From positions 124,001-188,000 of the forward strand of contig WGMU01000019.1 in assembly GCA_016124895.1 (NCBI GenBank): a DNA stretch of 64,000 bases. The letters run 5' to 3'. The position numbers and the translations under genes were made by a program. This document shows positions 47,501-58,685 of the stretch, one piece after another. The notes below the pieces were generated by a model. That model saw only the letters and a list, made by a program, of their open reading frames with translations, had not been told where the DNA came from and made no database searches. Each line of letters starts with the position of its first letter. Within the stretch, counting starts at the first letter, position 1. The DNA comes from a bacterium (GTDB lineage: Bacteria > Planctomycetota > Planctomycetia > Planctomycetales > Planctomycetaceae).

Positions 47501-47594
47501 TGAAAAAGTCGTCGGCAGAGGCGGTCGCCGACAGGCTGATCAGAATCGCAATCGCAGCCGTCAGCCGCACAGAGTTCGGAGGCGTCAGAGTCAT
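44577..47594 (-). CDS. PSD1-type planctomycete cytochrome protein (PSCyt1-DUF1549-DUF1553)
   Basis: A complete 1005-residue protein. A signal peptide (LTAAIAILISLSATASA) is followed by a c-type heme motif CLSCH at residues 43-47 and the PSCyt1 domain (to about 130). DUF1549 covers about 165-375, with GERWARHWLDVVRYADTCGY and CARCHNHKFD. A coiled-coil stretch (about 385-435) is followed by a discoidin-like insertion (KWIEIDLGRDVAISKIVLRP). The C-terminal DUF1553 has NPLTWRSIVNRVWQYHFGRG and LWRMDRRRLSAEEIRD. It is the same family as the truncated protein at the left edge. Adjacency to a sulfatase is a recurring planctomycete arrangement, suggesting a joint role in polymer breakdown (inference). 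Confidence 0.95.
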   Translation of the reverse strand: MTLTPPNSVRLTAAIAILISLSATASADDFFKTRVAPIFEKKCLSCHNSLDHKGDFALQRRDELFDSGYVEAGDAAASHLLSTLVPETPSAKPSMPKDGAPLSVEQVAVIRQWIADGANWPEGLVLEEPVIDDFDWWSYQPIERPAVPTFDAQPDLARWVRSPIDAFVLQKLVEHDLKPSPEADRRTLIRRLTYDLTGLPPTPDEVDRFLADDQPQAYERLVNRLLESPRYGERWARHWLDVVRYADTCGYDKDKLRPNAWPYRDYVIRSLNDDKPYARFVQEQIAGDVLFPGEPDGILGLGFIAAGPWDFIGHVEVPESKIDGKVARNLDRDEMVSSTFNTFCSVTIQCARCHNHKFDPFTQQHYYGLQAVFAAVDRAERPYDLDPEIERQRRELNAQIAALQAEQKSIDEQIKQAGGAELADLEKRIAELKPKAEPQGKQPEFGYHSAIAPRADAEKWIEIDLGRDVAISKIVLRPCHDDYAGIGAGFGFPVRFRVELTPGAEPAAASEKPSSITIADDSQADVPNPGLVPFEIPIEPHTARHIRVTATKLAERKNDFIFALAELQVFDADGNNVARAATVTALDSIEAPVRWGKKNLTDGIFAQAADPQALEQLALATKQRAKVLAQPEIASLSMKKDVVAKRLADTRTKLAALPQGRMVYAAATHFTPQGNFKPTEGTPREIRLLHRGQVTQPKNETFPGALPLSSSEDAKFALDDSAGEGERREALARWITSHDNPLTWRSIVNRVWQYHFGRGIVASPNDFGRMGQLPTHPELLDWLATEFRDNGQSFKELHRLIVTSATYRQSSAHNEQAAAIDGSNQYLWRMDRRRLSAEEIRDSILAVSGKLDLTMGGPGYYLFVLEKTAHSPHYEYHLFDPEDPTTHRRSVYRFIVRSQPDPYMTTLDCADSSQSTPRRDETLTSLQALSLLNNRFSLSMSKHFAERLAAEHDKLPNQVDAAFRLVTGRSATATEREQLIQYAQQYGLPNLSRVLFNLSEFVFVD

Positions 47595-47805
47595 CAGGCC
47601 GTTCCGCAGAGAAAATCTCGAAGCAAGGTCGTCCGAACATGATCAGCGACCGGAGAGCCGAGATCCATCGACTCGGAAAGTTGTGGCAATCTGCCTTCGA
47701 TTGCGAACAGAGCAGCAAGTCGGTTTGATGGCCGACTCGTTTGAGGCATCGAACGATCGCCGAACTCGCTTCACGCTCGCTGACCGACCACCGGGAGCCT
47801 TCCAC

Positions 47806-49101
47806 ATGAGTACCGCAACCACTCGCCGCCCGATTTACAAACGCGTTGGCCCAGGCCTGATCACGGCCTGCGTCGTCATCGGGCCGGGGAGTATCACGAC
47901 CAGTTCGAGCGTCGGGGCGAATAATGGCTACTCGATGCTGTGGGTCGTGATTGTCTCGGTCATCTTCATGCAGGTTTACATGGCGATGGGGGCGCGGCTG
48001 GGTGTTGTGGCGGCCAGTGCTCCGGGCGATCTGATTCGCGAGAAAGCCGGAAAGTGGCTCTCGGTGCTGGTCGGCTGCAGCGTGTTTTTTATTTCGGCCG
48101 CGTTTCAGTTCGGCAATAACGTCGGAGTCGCCGCGGCTTTCAAGGCGTTTTTCGACAACACGCCGCTGCTGGCCGGACTGGTCATCGGCTTCAACGTGCT
48201 GGCAATTTCGTTTCTGTTCCTGTTTCGGAATCTCTACCAGATGCTGGAACGTGCGATGATGGGCTTTGTCGCGCTGATGCTGATCAGCTTTGCGATCAAC
48301 CTGATCAATCTGAAGCCCAGCATCTCGGGGATGGCGGCCGGATTTGTCCCGAAGGCGGCGACGGTCGACCTGACACTGCTCGGTCTGGTCGGGACAACAT
48401 TCGTGGTTACGGCGGCCTTCTATCAGGCGTATCTGGTTCGTCAGAAAGGCTGGACTATCGCCGAAATGCGTGACGGTCTGATCGACGTGCGCGTCGGGTC
48501 CGTGATCATGGCGCTGATCACGATCATGCTGATGGCGACCGCCGCGGCCGGCCTGCACAACGGCTCGGAAGTCAAACTGGGCAGCCCGGTCGACATTGCG
48601 AAAGCACTGCAGGCAACCTTCGGAACCAGCGCGGAAATCATCTTCTGTCTGGGGCTGTTTTCCGCCGCGTACTCGTCGTTTCTGGTGAATTCGATGATTG
48701 GCGGGTTCATGTGTGCCGACGGGCTCGGACTGGGCAGCAAGCCCGCCGACCTGTGGCCGCGGCTGCTGACGACTCTGGCTCTGCTCACCGGAATGTCGGT
48801 CGGACTGGCGACGATTCTCTTCGGCTTCAATCCGGCTCCGGCGATTATCGCGGCCCAGGCCGTGACCGTTGTGGCGGCGCCTCTCGTCGCCGGAGTGCTG
48901 TTGTGGCTGACGAGTCGACGCGACATTATGGGCGACCAGGTCAACGGACCGGTGACAAAAGCATTCGCAGGGCTGGGACTGGTCCTGCTGTTTGCGATGG
49001 CTGGAAAGACGGCGTTTGTCGATATTCCGGCAAAAATTGATGCCCTGCGTCACCCGCCACAAACGGCGCAGGCAGACTCTCAGCGTGACACTCAGAAGTA
49101 A
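47806..49101 (+). CDS. NRAMP-like membrane transporter lacking the classical metal-site motifs
   Basis: A 431-residue protein with about eleven transmembrane segments and a LeuT-type layout. The opening GPGLITACVVIGPGSITTSSSVGANNGYSMLWV aligns with NRAMP TM1. The family's metal-binding DPGN is not present; SSSVGANNGY stands in its place. The TM6 MPHN-type motif is likewise replaced (VVTAAFYQAYLVRQKGW). It may carry another ion, such as magnesium, or work differently. ATG 47806 has GGGAG nine bases upstream; a longer open frame back to 47500 overlaps the divergent PSD1 gene and is not credible. It is a single-gene unit. Confidence 0.85.
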   Translation: MSTATTRRPIYKRVGPGLITACVVIGPGSITTSSSVGANNGYSMLWVVIVSVIFMQVYMAMGARLGVVAASAPGDLIREKAGKWLSVLVGCSVFFISAAFQFGNNVGVAAAFKAFFDNTPLLAGLVIGFNVLAISFLFLFRNLYQMLERAMMGFVALMLISFAINLINLKPSISGMAAGFVPKAATVDLTLLGLVGTTFVVTAAFYQAYLVRQKGWTIAEMRDGLIDVRVGSVIMALITIMLMATAAAGLHNGSEVKLGSPVDIAKALQATFGTSAEIIFCLGLFSAAYSSFLVNSMIGGFMCADGLGLGSKPADLWPRLLTTLALLTGMSVGLATILFGFNPAPAIIAAQAVTVVAAPLVAGVLLWLTSRRDIMGDQVNGPVTKAFAGLGLVLLFAMAGKTAFVDIPAKIDALRHPPQTAQADSQRDTQK

Positions 49102-49351
49102 CCTTCAGACATTAGATACTGCGGCGTCGCCGAGCCGGCTGATCGCAGCAGGCAAACGGAATGAGTGCCGTCGCAGATTGACGGTCTGAACAGCCTCGCT
49201 TATCGTCACCGCCGCAATTGAACAATTCCGGCACGATTTGCCGAACCGTTTGCTGGCGGCAGAAGCCTGCCGCCGATCGAACTGGCTCCGTCCCTGACGG
49301 CCATGCAGCCGCGGACCGCGAGCCGATCTCCGCAGAAAGTAAAAGATCCTG
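49102..49351 (+). other. Leader region of the DEAD-box helicase gene
   Basis: A 250-base gap with a perfect hairpin GGCGGCAG..CTGCCGCC (49255-49274) with an AAGC loop. Helicases of this type often have long structured leaders, but no T-run or known riboswitch was identified. Confidence 0.4.
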
Positions 49352-50551
49352 ATGAAGAAGAAGTCTGTCTCTGGTTTTGAAGACCTGGGACTCAGTAAGA
49401 AAATGCTTGCCGCCATTCACAAGGCGGGTTTTGAATCACCGAGTCCCATTCAGGCCGAGCTGCTTCCCGTTGCTCTCAACGGACAGGACTGTATCGGCCA
49501 GGCGCATACGGGTACCGGCAAAACAGCGTCGTTTGTCATTCCGATTCTGGAGCGCATCGACTTCAGCTCAAAACGGCCGCAGGCACTGATCCTGACGCCG
49601 ACGCGGGAACTGAGCGAACAGGTCGCCAACGAAGCCCGCAAGCTGTCGGCCAATCGCGACGACTGCCTGGTCGCGTGCATCGTCGGCGGCAAGTCGATCC
49701 GGGATCAGGTCGTTCAGCTTGACCGCGGTGCTCAGATTCTGGTCGGCACACCGGGCCGCATCATCGACATGCTGGGCCGTCGGCATTTCGATCCGCAGAC
49801 GCTCGATTTTGTCGTGCTTGACGAGGCCGACCGGATGCTCGATATCGGTTTTCGACCGGACATTGAGAAGATCCTGCGGCAATGTCCGACTGAACGGCAG
49901 ACGCTGCTGCTCTCGGCAACGCTGCCGCCTCCGGTCGAACGGCTCGCTCAGCGGTACATGAAGAATCCGCAGATGGTGGACCTGTCACAGGACGAAGTCG
50001 CCTCGCGAGATATCCGCCAGTTCTATGTGACGGTCGATAAGGATCGGAAATTCGAGACACTCGTCCGGCTGCTGGCCCAGGAGCAGCCGAAACAGGCACT
50101 CGTCTTCACGCGGACCAAACGTGGGGCTGACGCCCTGCACGGCCGCTTTGTGAAGCGCCTGCCGGACGTCGCTCAACTGCACGGCGACCTGCCGCAGCGG
50201 AAGCGGGACCGCGTGATGAAAGATTTCCGCTCGGGAAAAATCCGACTGATGATCGCGACAGACGTTGTCGGCCGCGGCATCGATATCAGTGGCATCTCGC
50301 ACATCATCAATTACGACATCCCTGAATTCTGCGACGACTACGTCCATCGGATCGGGAGGACCGGGCGCATGTCGTCTGACACGCCGGGTTGCGCGTTCAC
50401 GTTTGTAACACGCGAACAGGGCGGCGAACTGACGCGGATCGAGATCCGCATCAACAAGTTGATCGAGCCGTACGAGATCAACGGCTTCGAAGCCGCTCGT
50501 CCGAAGAAGGCTCAGGCTCAGGTTGTTGAAGCACCGCGGTCGTTTGGTTAA
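49352..50551 (+). CDS. DEAD-box ATP-dependent RNA helicase
   Basis: A 399-residue protein containing the complete two-domain core and almost no extension. Motifs in order: Q motif (FESPSPIQ), motif I AHTGTGKT, Ia PTRELSEQ, GG region, TPGR, motif II DEAD, motif III SAT, motif IV TRTKRGAD, motif V ATDVVGRGID and motif VI HRIGRTGR. Such proteins unwind structured RNA during ribosome assembly, decay or cold adaptation (RhlE/DeaD/CsdA-like); the short tail does not allow a paralog name. ATG 49352 begins MKKKSVSGFEDLGLS, the usual start of this family. It is a single gene with a structured leader. Confidence 0.95.
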   Translation: MKKKSVSGFEDLGLSKKMLAAIHKAGFESPSPIQAELLPVALNGQDCIGQAHTGTGKTASFVIPILERIDFSSKRPQALILTPTRELSEQVANEARKLSANRDDCLVACIVGGKSIRDQVVQLDRGAQILVGTPGRIIDMLGRRHFDPQTLDFVVLDEADRMLDIGFRPDIEKILRQCPTERQTLLLSATLPPPVERLAQRYMKNPQMVDLSQDEVASRDIRQFYVTVDKDRKFETLVRLLAQEQPKQALVFTRTKRGADALHGRFVKRLPDVAQLHGDLPQRKRDRVMKDFRSGKIRLMIATDVVGRGIDISGISHIINYDIPEFCDDYVHRIGRTGRMSSDTPGCAFTFVTREQGGELTRIEIRINKLIEPYEINGFEAARPKKAQAQVVEAPRSFG

Positions 50552-50945
50552 GCAGAGCCGAACAAAACTGTGGAAGCTGATCCGTGGGCCGGATTGCTAA
50601 TCCGTCCTGCTGCCTGGAGTGGATTCTCATCGAAACGGATCGGCGAACTGTCGCTGCGCGGCTTGAATCTGCGAGTCAGGTTGTTAACGTGTCGCACGTT
50701 TGCGCCGCCCCTCGAACGGACTCGCCCTGCTGTGCGTAACCGTGTCGTGGCATTTGACTTGCGTCGAATTCGCGACGCGGCGGGATGCCTCGCTCAGCGC
50801 CACCGGATTGCTTTCCGGCCCTGGTGCGCAAACGCAGCCATTTGACCGGCATGGTGCTCACCTGGGGCTGGGTGACCGCGCCGTCCCGGCAAGCCCTCAT
50901 TCCTGCTTTGCGCCTGCCGCAAGCCAGTCAACAGGACGACACACA
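50552..50945. other. Intergenic region upstream of carB
   Basis: This 394-base gap shows no repeat or gene. An open frame runs from 50700 into carB, but its translation is not protein-like before the GTG at 50946. Confidence 0.55.
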
Positions 50946-54230
<3,285 letters not shown>

Positions 54231-54656
54231 AAAAGCCTTCTTTCTTCGAACGATCCATTGCGAAGCGTGCCACCTCGTTTTCCTGCGCGAAAGTTGTCAG
54301 CGCAGGCCTGCAACACAAACGACTGCTGACTGTAAGGTTGGAATTGTAATTTCTGCCAAACTGCTCAGACGTGCGAAGATCAGCTTCAGACGCGTATTGA
54401 CCGGTTTCGCGGGCAAGCTCAATACTCCTCGTCCCGCCTCGCTTTGCGGTTCTCGCGAAGCTGGTTCACGATTCCAAACGTCAACACGATCTGGATTTTC
54501 GACAGAAAGCACTGCCGTCGCGACGTTCCGAGTCGTCACCTCTCCCGTTGAACTTTTCACCCGGACTGAGTTCGCGGAATCGTTTTCGTCCGGCTCGATT
54601 GAACAGCCGAGCGTCATGCTCACAGTGATCGCCAGAATTCAGGAAAGGAATTCCGA
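54231..54656. other. Intergenic region after carB
   Basis: This 426-base gap contains an 87-codon open frame (54397-54660) with no protein-like character. No clear terminator was seen after carB. The promoter of the following small gene should be near its end, where AGGAAAGG precedes ATG 54657. Confidence 0.5.
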
Positions 54657-55253
54657 ATGAAGGTGCGAAACGTTTTGAAGTCCGCACTGGCCGGTTTGGC
54701 CTGCTTTGGCACTCTTATCCCCCAGACCTGCCTGAACGCCGCTGACACGGTTTCGGAACCCAGCCCGCCGGTCGCCGCCACGTCGCAGCAGGCGAAAAAG
54801 ATCGCCGACATCGAACTCGATCAGCAAGGACGGTTGCTCGGCGTTCTCGTCGGCTCAAACAGCAAACCAGAAGCTCTGAAGAAGATCCTGGTGCAGCAGG
54901 GCAAGCAGACGCTGGCCGAAACAAAGACAGATAAAGACGGTCGCTTTCAGGTCAGCAAACTGCGCGGCGGCATCTATCAGATCGTCAGCGAAGATCAGGC
55001 GGCTATCGTTCGAGTCTGGTCGAACGGAACCGCTCCACCGAAAGCGAAAACAGCCGTCCTGCTGGTCACCGGCGACGTCACACGCGGTCAGGGCTTCGTT
55101 CCGCTGAACATGATCGGCAGTGGCCTCGGCTTCTTCGCAGGCGTCGCAGGACTGACTCTCTCGCTCGTAACGCTCAACGAACTGCATCACGTGAAGGATG
55201 ACAACCGAGCGCTTCAGGACCAGGTGAATCGACTCGAAAACAGCCTGCATTGA
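54657..55253 (+). CDS. Small secreted/membrane protein with carboxypeptidase-regulatory-like domain
   Basis: A 198-residue protein with a signal peptide (ALAGLACFGTLIPQTCLNA). Residues about 55-120 look like a small beta-sandwich of the CarboxypepD-regulatory type (GRLLGVLVG, TKTDKDGRFQVSKLRGGIYQIV). A hydrophobic, Gly-rich segment (MIGSGLGFFAGVAGLTLSLVTL) near residue 150 should cross the membrane. The last 30 residues form a short coiled coil (DDNRALQDQVNRLENSLH). The architecture suggests an anchored, oligomerising envelope protein; no enzyme activity is apparent. AGGAAAGG lies just before the ATG. Confidence 0.82.
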   Translation: MKVRNVLKSALAGLACFGTLIPQTCLNAADTVSEPSPPVAATSQQAKKIADIELDQQGRLLGVLVGSNSKPEALKKILVQQGKQTLAETKTDKDGRFQVSKLRGGIYQIVSEDQAAIVRVWSNGTAPPKAKTAVLLVTGDVTRGQGFVPLNMIGSGLGFFAGVAGLTLSLVTLNELHHVKDDNRALQDQVNRLENSLH

Positions 55254-55324
55254 GCGGCGGTGGCTGAGGCTCGCTCGCGAGAAAGGCCAAATTTCGCCCA
55301 GCCACGAACCGCCATCGTTGAATC

Positions 55325-55361
55325 AAAAAGCCCGGTCGTCACTATCGACGATCGGGCTTTC
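55325..55361. terminator. Bidirectional intrinsic terminator between convergent genes
   Basis: Arms 55327-55340 and 55347-55360 form a 14-base stem with one G-T pair (AAAGCCCGGTCGTC). On the minus strand the hairpin is followed by TTTTTG, which is strong. On the plus strand only TTTCTGCG follows. It serves the pilin-like gene mainly. Confidence 0.85.
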
Positions 55362-55377
55362 TGCGTTCCACAATTGC

Positions 55378-55875
55378 CTAATAAGGTCGAGCCGGAAGCG
55401 TTTGCAACTGTGACTGCGGCTGCACGTAGACTTTGCCAATCGTGCCAAGTGTCTGCGCAGGAACGGCTGCCTGGCCACACACGTCGCTCTGGACTCCAAA
55501 TGCCTGAGCGGTCACACCAACCGTCTGCAGATACTGTGTTTGAGCAGCCTGCATATCAATGCGCGGATCGGCCTGCTGGAACCCCGACGCTCCCGTCGTC
55601 ACGGCAAAACTGCTGGCGGCACCATTCGAAACGGCCGTCATTCCGGGCGCACCGCCGAGCCCGCCACGCATCGAGACATTTGTTCCACTAATTGAATAGC
55701 TCTGGTTGAAGCCGCGAAAAGCCTGGCCGAGCTGCAACAGCTCATCATTGACCGCACTGGTCGCGGTCGCGATTCCGGCGACGGCTCCGATCACACCCAC
55801 CGTTCCCACAATCATTGTCTCCGCGGAGACCACCAGACCAACTTCATCTCGCCATAATCTCTGAAACAGTCTCAT
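55378..55875 (-). CDS. Flp/Tad pilin-like protein
   Basis: A 165-residue protein. The N-terminal 45 residues (RLWRDEVGLVVSAETMIVGTVGVIGAVAG) resemble planctomycete Flp-type pilins: a short charged leader, an E residue in the processing region and one hydrophobic helix. The remaining sequence is Gly/Ala/Gln-rich and weakly folded, much longer than true Flp pilins, so it may be a pseudopilin or a surface protein using the same anchor. ATG 55875 has GAGGG upstream, and a near-consensus sigma-70 promoter lies 60 bases away. No Tad assembly genes are in the window. Confidence 0.75.
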   Translation of the reverse strand: MRLFQRLWRDEVGLVVSAETMIVGTVGVIGAVAGIATATSAVNDELLQLGQAFRGFNQSYSISGTNVSMRGGLGGAPGMTAVSNGAASSFAVTTGASGFQQADPRIDMQAAQTQYLQTVGVTAQAFGVQSDVCGQAAVPAQTLGTIGKVYVQPQSQLQTLPARPY

Positions 55876-55941
55876 GTTACGTCCCTCTCTCTCGAATAGA
55901 ACCGGAATGCCAGCGTCTCTCAAAACTGGCCGGAATGTCAC

Positions 55942-55970
55942 AATATAGGGATTTTGCGAATTATAGTCAA
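55942..55970 (-). promoter_or_regulatory. Sigma-70-type promoter of the pilin-like gene
   Basis: On the minus strand TTGACT (55970-55965) and TATATT (55947-55942) are separated by exactly 17 bases in an AT-rich island of an otherwise GC-rich genome. Transcription would start near 55934, giving a leader of about 59 bases. Confidence 0.7.
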
Positions 55971-55975
55971 TTTCT

Positions 55976-56198
55976 ATTCTGCGAGGGCGATGCTCCTCGA
56001 GGATCGCTGCGTCACCGCTGCCGCTGAGTCGCTCCCGGTTTCGGCCTCGCTTGCCGCCTTAATTCCGACACGCCATCATCGCATTCACGCCTCGCGATCG
56101 ATTCATTGCCCGCCCGGGTGCGGACAATTCGAGGTCGTCGCACCGCGAACTGGCAAATGCTCAGACGCAGTCCATTCCTGCCCCGAAAGTGACCGCTC
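55976..56198. other. Upstream part of the divergent gap before the MFS gene
   Basis: The gap between the pilin-like gene and the transporter is 323 bases in all. Apart from the promoter noted for the pilin-like gene, no gene or repeat was recognised. Confidence 0.45.
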
Positions 56199-57587
56199 AT
56201 GAATTCCCTGATTGCGCCCCGGCTGTCCGTGATGATGTTTCTGCAGTTCTTTATCTGGGGTGCGTGGTATGTGACAGCGCCGCGGGCACTTGGACCGCTG
56301 GGCTTCGCCCCGGAAGACTTCGGCTGGACGTATTCCGTCGGCCCCATCGCGGGAATGATCAGCCCGATTCTGGTCGGCATGATCGCGGACCGGTTTTTCG
56401 CAACCGAACGCGTGCTCGCAGTCATGCACCTGCTCGCTGCCGGGGCCATGTTCGCGGCCGTCAGCCTGATGGAAGCAGCGAATCCTTCTCCAAATGCGAT
56501 CAACGTCGCGTTCTTCGTTCACATGCTCTGTTACTTCCCGACGCTCGCCCTGACGAACAGCCTTGCAATGCACAACATGACGGACTCGGAAAAGCAGTTT
56601 CCGCTGATTCGCGTGTTTGGCACCATCGGCTGGATTGTGGCTGGCGTCCTTCTGAGTCTGCTGAACTGGGACAACAAACTCATGATGTTCCAACTGGCAG
56701 CCGGTTCGGGTCTGGCCCTGGGGCTCTACAGCTTTTCGCTGCCGCATACACCGCCTCCGGCCAAAGGCCAGACGTTCAAAATCGGTGACGCGCTCGGCCT
56801 CGACGCACTTGTTCTGCTGAAGAAACCATCCTATCTGATCTTCATGGTCAGCTCGTTTCTCGTCTGTATTCCACTGGCGTTCTATTACCAGATGGCGGAA
56901 CGCACGCTGGTGGCTGGTGGTGTCGAGGATACCGCATTCAAAATGACCTTTGGCCAGATGTCGGAAATCATCTTCATGCTGCTCATGCCGCTGTTCTTTA
57001 AACGGCTCGGCGTCAAGTGGATGCTGTTTGTTGGAATCCTGGCATGGGTGATTCGATACGGACTCTTTGCAGTCGGAACACCCAATGAAGTTGCCTGGAT
57101 GCTGCTGGTTGGCGTGACACTGCATGGTATCTGCTACGACTTCTTCTTTGTCACCGGGCAGATTTATACAGACCAGGTCGCTCCGAAGGAGATTCGCAGT
57201 CAGGCTCAGGGAATGCTGGTGTTGTTCACGCTGGGTCTGGGCATGCTCATCGGCGCTCAGACTGCCGGCAAAATTGAGGCGCGTTACACGCCGGCAGAAA
57301 CCGCTCAACTGGATGCTCAGGCCGGCGAGATTCGCAGCCGCATCGAAGCAGAGGGTGCTTCGCTGTCGAAGGATGAATCTGAGTCGCTCGAAACCGAGGC
57401 CCGTTCCCTGCAGCGGCAGGCACTGGCAAAGAAGAACTGGAAAAACATCTGGTCGATCCCGGCAGGTGGAGCTGCAGCGATCCTTGTCCTGTTTACGCTG
57501 ATGTTTAAGGACGAAAAGCGGGAAGTTCCTGATACCGGTGCTGGAAGTTCTGAGGAGTATCCAACCGGTGGGGAGCCGATTGTCTGA
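56199..57587 (+). CDS. MFS transporter of the nucleoside:H+ symporter (NupG-like) family
   Basis: A 462-residue protein with twelve predicted membrane segments. The first reads RLSVMMFLQFFIWGAWYVT, a hallmark of the NupG/XapB group. Other family features are IADRFFATERVLAVMHLL, LIRVFGTIGWIVAG and GICYDFFFVTGQIYTDQVAP. Between the last two segments there is a long charged loop (about residues 360-410, QLDAQAGEIRSRIEAEG), larger than in E. coli NupG. Nucleoside uptake is the likely role, but related planctomycete proteins may carry other sugars. ATG 56199 sits at the family start. The next gene begins 67 bases downstream. Confidence 0.9.
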   Translation: MNSLIAPRLSVMMFLQFFIWGAWYVTAPRALGPLGFAPEDFGWTYSVGPIAGMISPILVGMIADRFFATERVLAVMHLLAAGAMFAAVSLMEAANPSPNAINVAFFVHMLCYFPTLALTNSLAMHNMTDSEKQFPLIRVFGTIGWIVAGVLLSLLNWDNKLMMFQLAAGSGLALGLYSFSLPHTPPPAKGQTFKIGDALGLDALVLLKKPSYLIFMVSSFLVCIPLAFYYQMAERTLVAGGVEDTAFKMTFGQMSEIIFMLLMPLFFKRLGVKWMLFVGILAWVIRYGLFAVGTPNEVAWMLLVGVTLHGICYDFFFVTGQIYTDQVAPKEIRSQAQGMLVLFTLGLGMLIGAQTAGKIEARYTPAETAQLDAQAGEIRSRIEAEGASLSKDESESLETEARSLQRQALAKKNWKNIWSIPAGGAAAILVLFTLMFKDEKREVPDTGAGSSEEYPTGGEPIV

Positions 57588-57654
57588 CGGGGCGTTGCCC
57601 ATTCCGCTCAACGAACGTTCTGAGACTATCGTTTACCATTGCAGGTTCCGATCG

Positions 57655-58647
57655 ATGCGAACGTTGAAGCCGCACGTACGTTCTGTCGCAATGGTGTTCC
57701 TCGGAATCTTCCTGCTGAGCCTGTCGCAGACAGCGGTGGCGGACAGCCTTACGGAAGTCGAAAGCCGCAAGTCACAGAACGATTCGGAACTGCGGTACTG
57801 GCTCGAAAACCTGGTTCGTTATCACGGGTTCTCTGATGCAGAAGTCAGCGCGGCCACCGGGTTGACTGAAGGTGATGTGCGGCGGCGGCTTGACGAGTGG
57901 GGGATCAAACCCCAGTCGCAGAAGGGGCGTGAGTCGCTGCTCGTGCTGCCGTGGCCAGGAGGGCGGCATCCGCGGATCGGGTTTCTCGAAGGCGCCATTC
58001 GACCGCAGCGGGAAACGAAAATCAGCGTCTTTACGCCGTGGGGAGATCACGATTTCGTCGTCGTCGACGTGCCAGAGGCCATCTGGTCGAACCTCGGGCT
58101 GACATATCTCGCACATACGCATATTCCGACGGTCTTCGACAAACAGCGGATCACGCTCGAAAAGCTTGAGTGGAACCGGCACGACGACGGGTCGCTCGAT
58201 ATTGAGCGGGTGCTGCCGAACGGAATCCGGTTCGGAGCGGTCGTTCGTCCGCAGAAAGATCATGTGCGGATGGAGCTGTCGCTGACGAACGGGACGCCAA
58301 AGACGCTCAGTGATCTGCGCGTGCAGAACTGCGTGATGCTGAAATCGGCAGCCGGATTCGAGCGACAGACAAACGAGAACAAAGTCGACCGGAAGCCGTA
58401 CGCTCTGGCGAAAAGTGACGACGCTCGGCGGTGGATCATCACGGCCTGGGAACCGGTCAATCGTGTCTGGTTCAACGAACGCTGCCCGTGCCTGCATTCG
58501 GACCCGAAGTTTCCCGACTGCCCGCCGGGCAAAACGGTGCGACTGCACGGCTGGCTTTCGTTTTACGAAGGCTCAGACATCGACGCTGAACTGCGGCGCA
58601 TCGATGAGACCAACTGGCGGACCTCGTCGACGCCAGGTGGCCGTTGA
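57655..58647 (+). CDS. Secreted protein of unknown function
   Basis: A 330-residue protein with a signal peptide (VAMVFLGIFLLSLSQTAVA). Residues 35-80 look like a small helical region (LRYWLENLVRYHGFSDAEVSAA). The remainder is beta-rich, with PWPGGRHPRIGFLEGAIRPQRETK and RFGAVVRPQKDHVRMELSLTNGT, and contains a Cys-rich CPCLHSDPKFPDCPPG segment. No enzyme motif was recognised; it resembles a planctomycete-restricted secreted family. ATG 57655 is preferred. The stop overlaps a TTG from which the next frame could begin, so the two genes are likely co-transcribed. Confidence 0.8.
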   Translation: MRTLKPHVRSVAMVFLGIFLLSLSQTAVADSLTEVESRKSQNDSELRYWLENLVRYHGFSDAEVSAATGLTEGDVRRRLDEWGIKPQSQKGRESLLVLPWPGGRHPRIGFLEGAIRPQRETKISVFTPWGDHDFVVVDVPEAIWSNLGLTYLAHTHIPTVFDKQRITLEKLEWNRHDDGSLDIERVLPNGIRFGAVVRPQKDHVRMELSLTNGTPKTLSDLRVQNCVMLKSAAGFERQTNENKVDRKPYALAKSDDARRWIITAWEPVNRVWFNERCPCLHSDPKFPDCPPGKTVRLHGWLSFYEGSDIDAELRRIDETNWRTSSTPGGR

Positions 58648-58685
58648 ACTTCGGAACTGGTCGCGCGAGGCAGAACGGTGGCAGT

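Noticed and set aside
47398-49062. A long minus-strand open frame opposite the NRAMP-like gene
   Set aside because: The translation is His/Arg/Gln-rich and mirrors the membrane protein on the other strand; it is an antisense shadow.
49255-49274. Hairpin GGCGGCAG..CTGCCGCC considered as terminator of the NRAMP-like gene
   Set aside because: No T-run follows on the plus strand and it lies 154 bases past the stop; more likely part of the helicase leader.
56103-57611. A 502-codon minus-strand frame opposite the MFS transporter
   Set aside because: His/Gln/Arg-rich translation typical of an antisense of hydrophobic codons.
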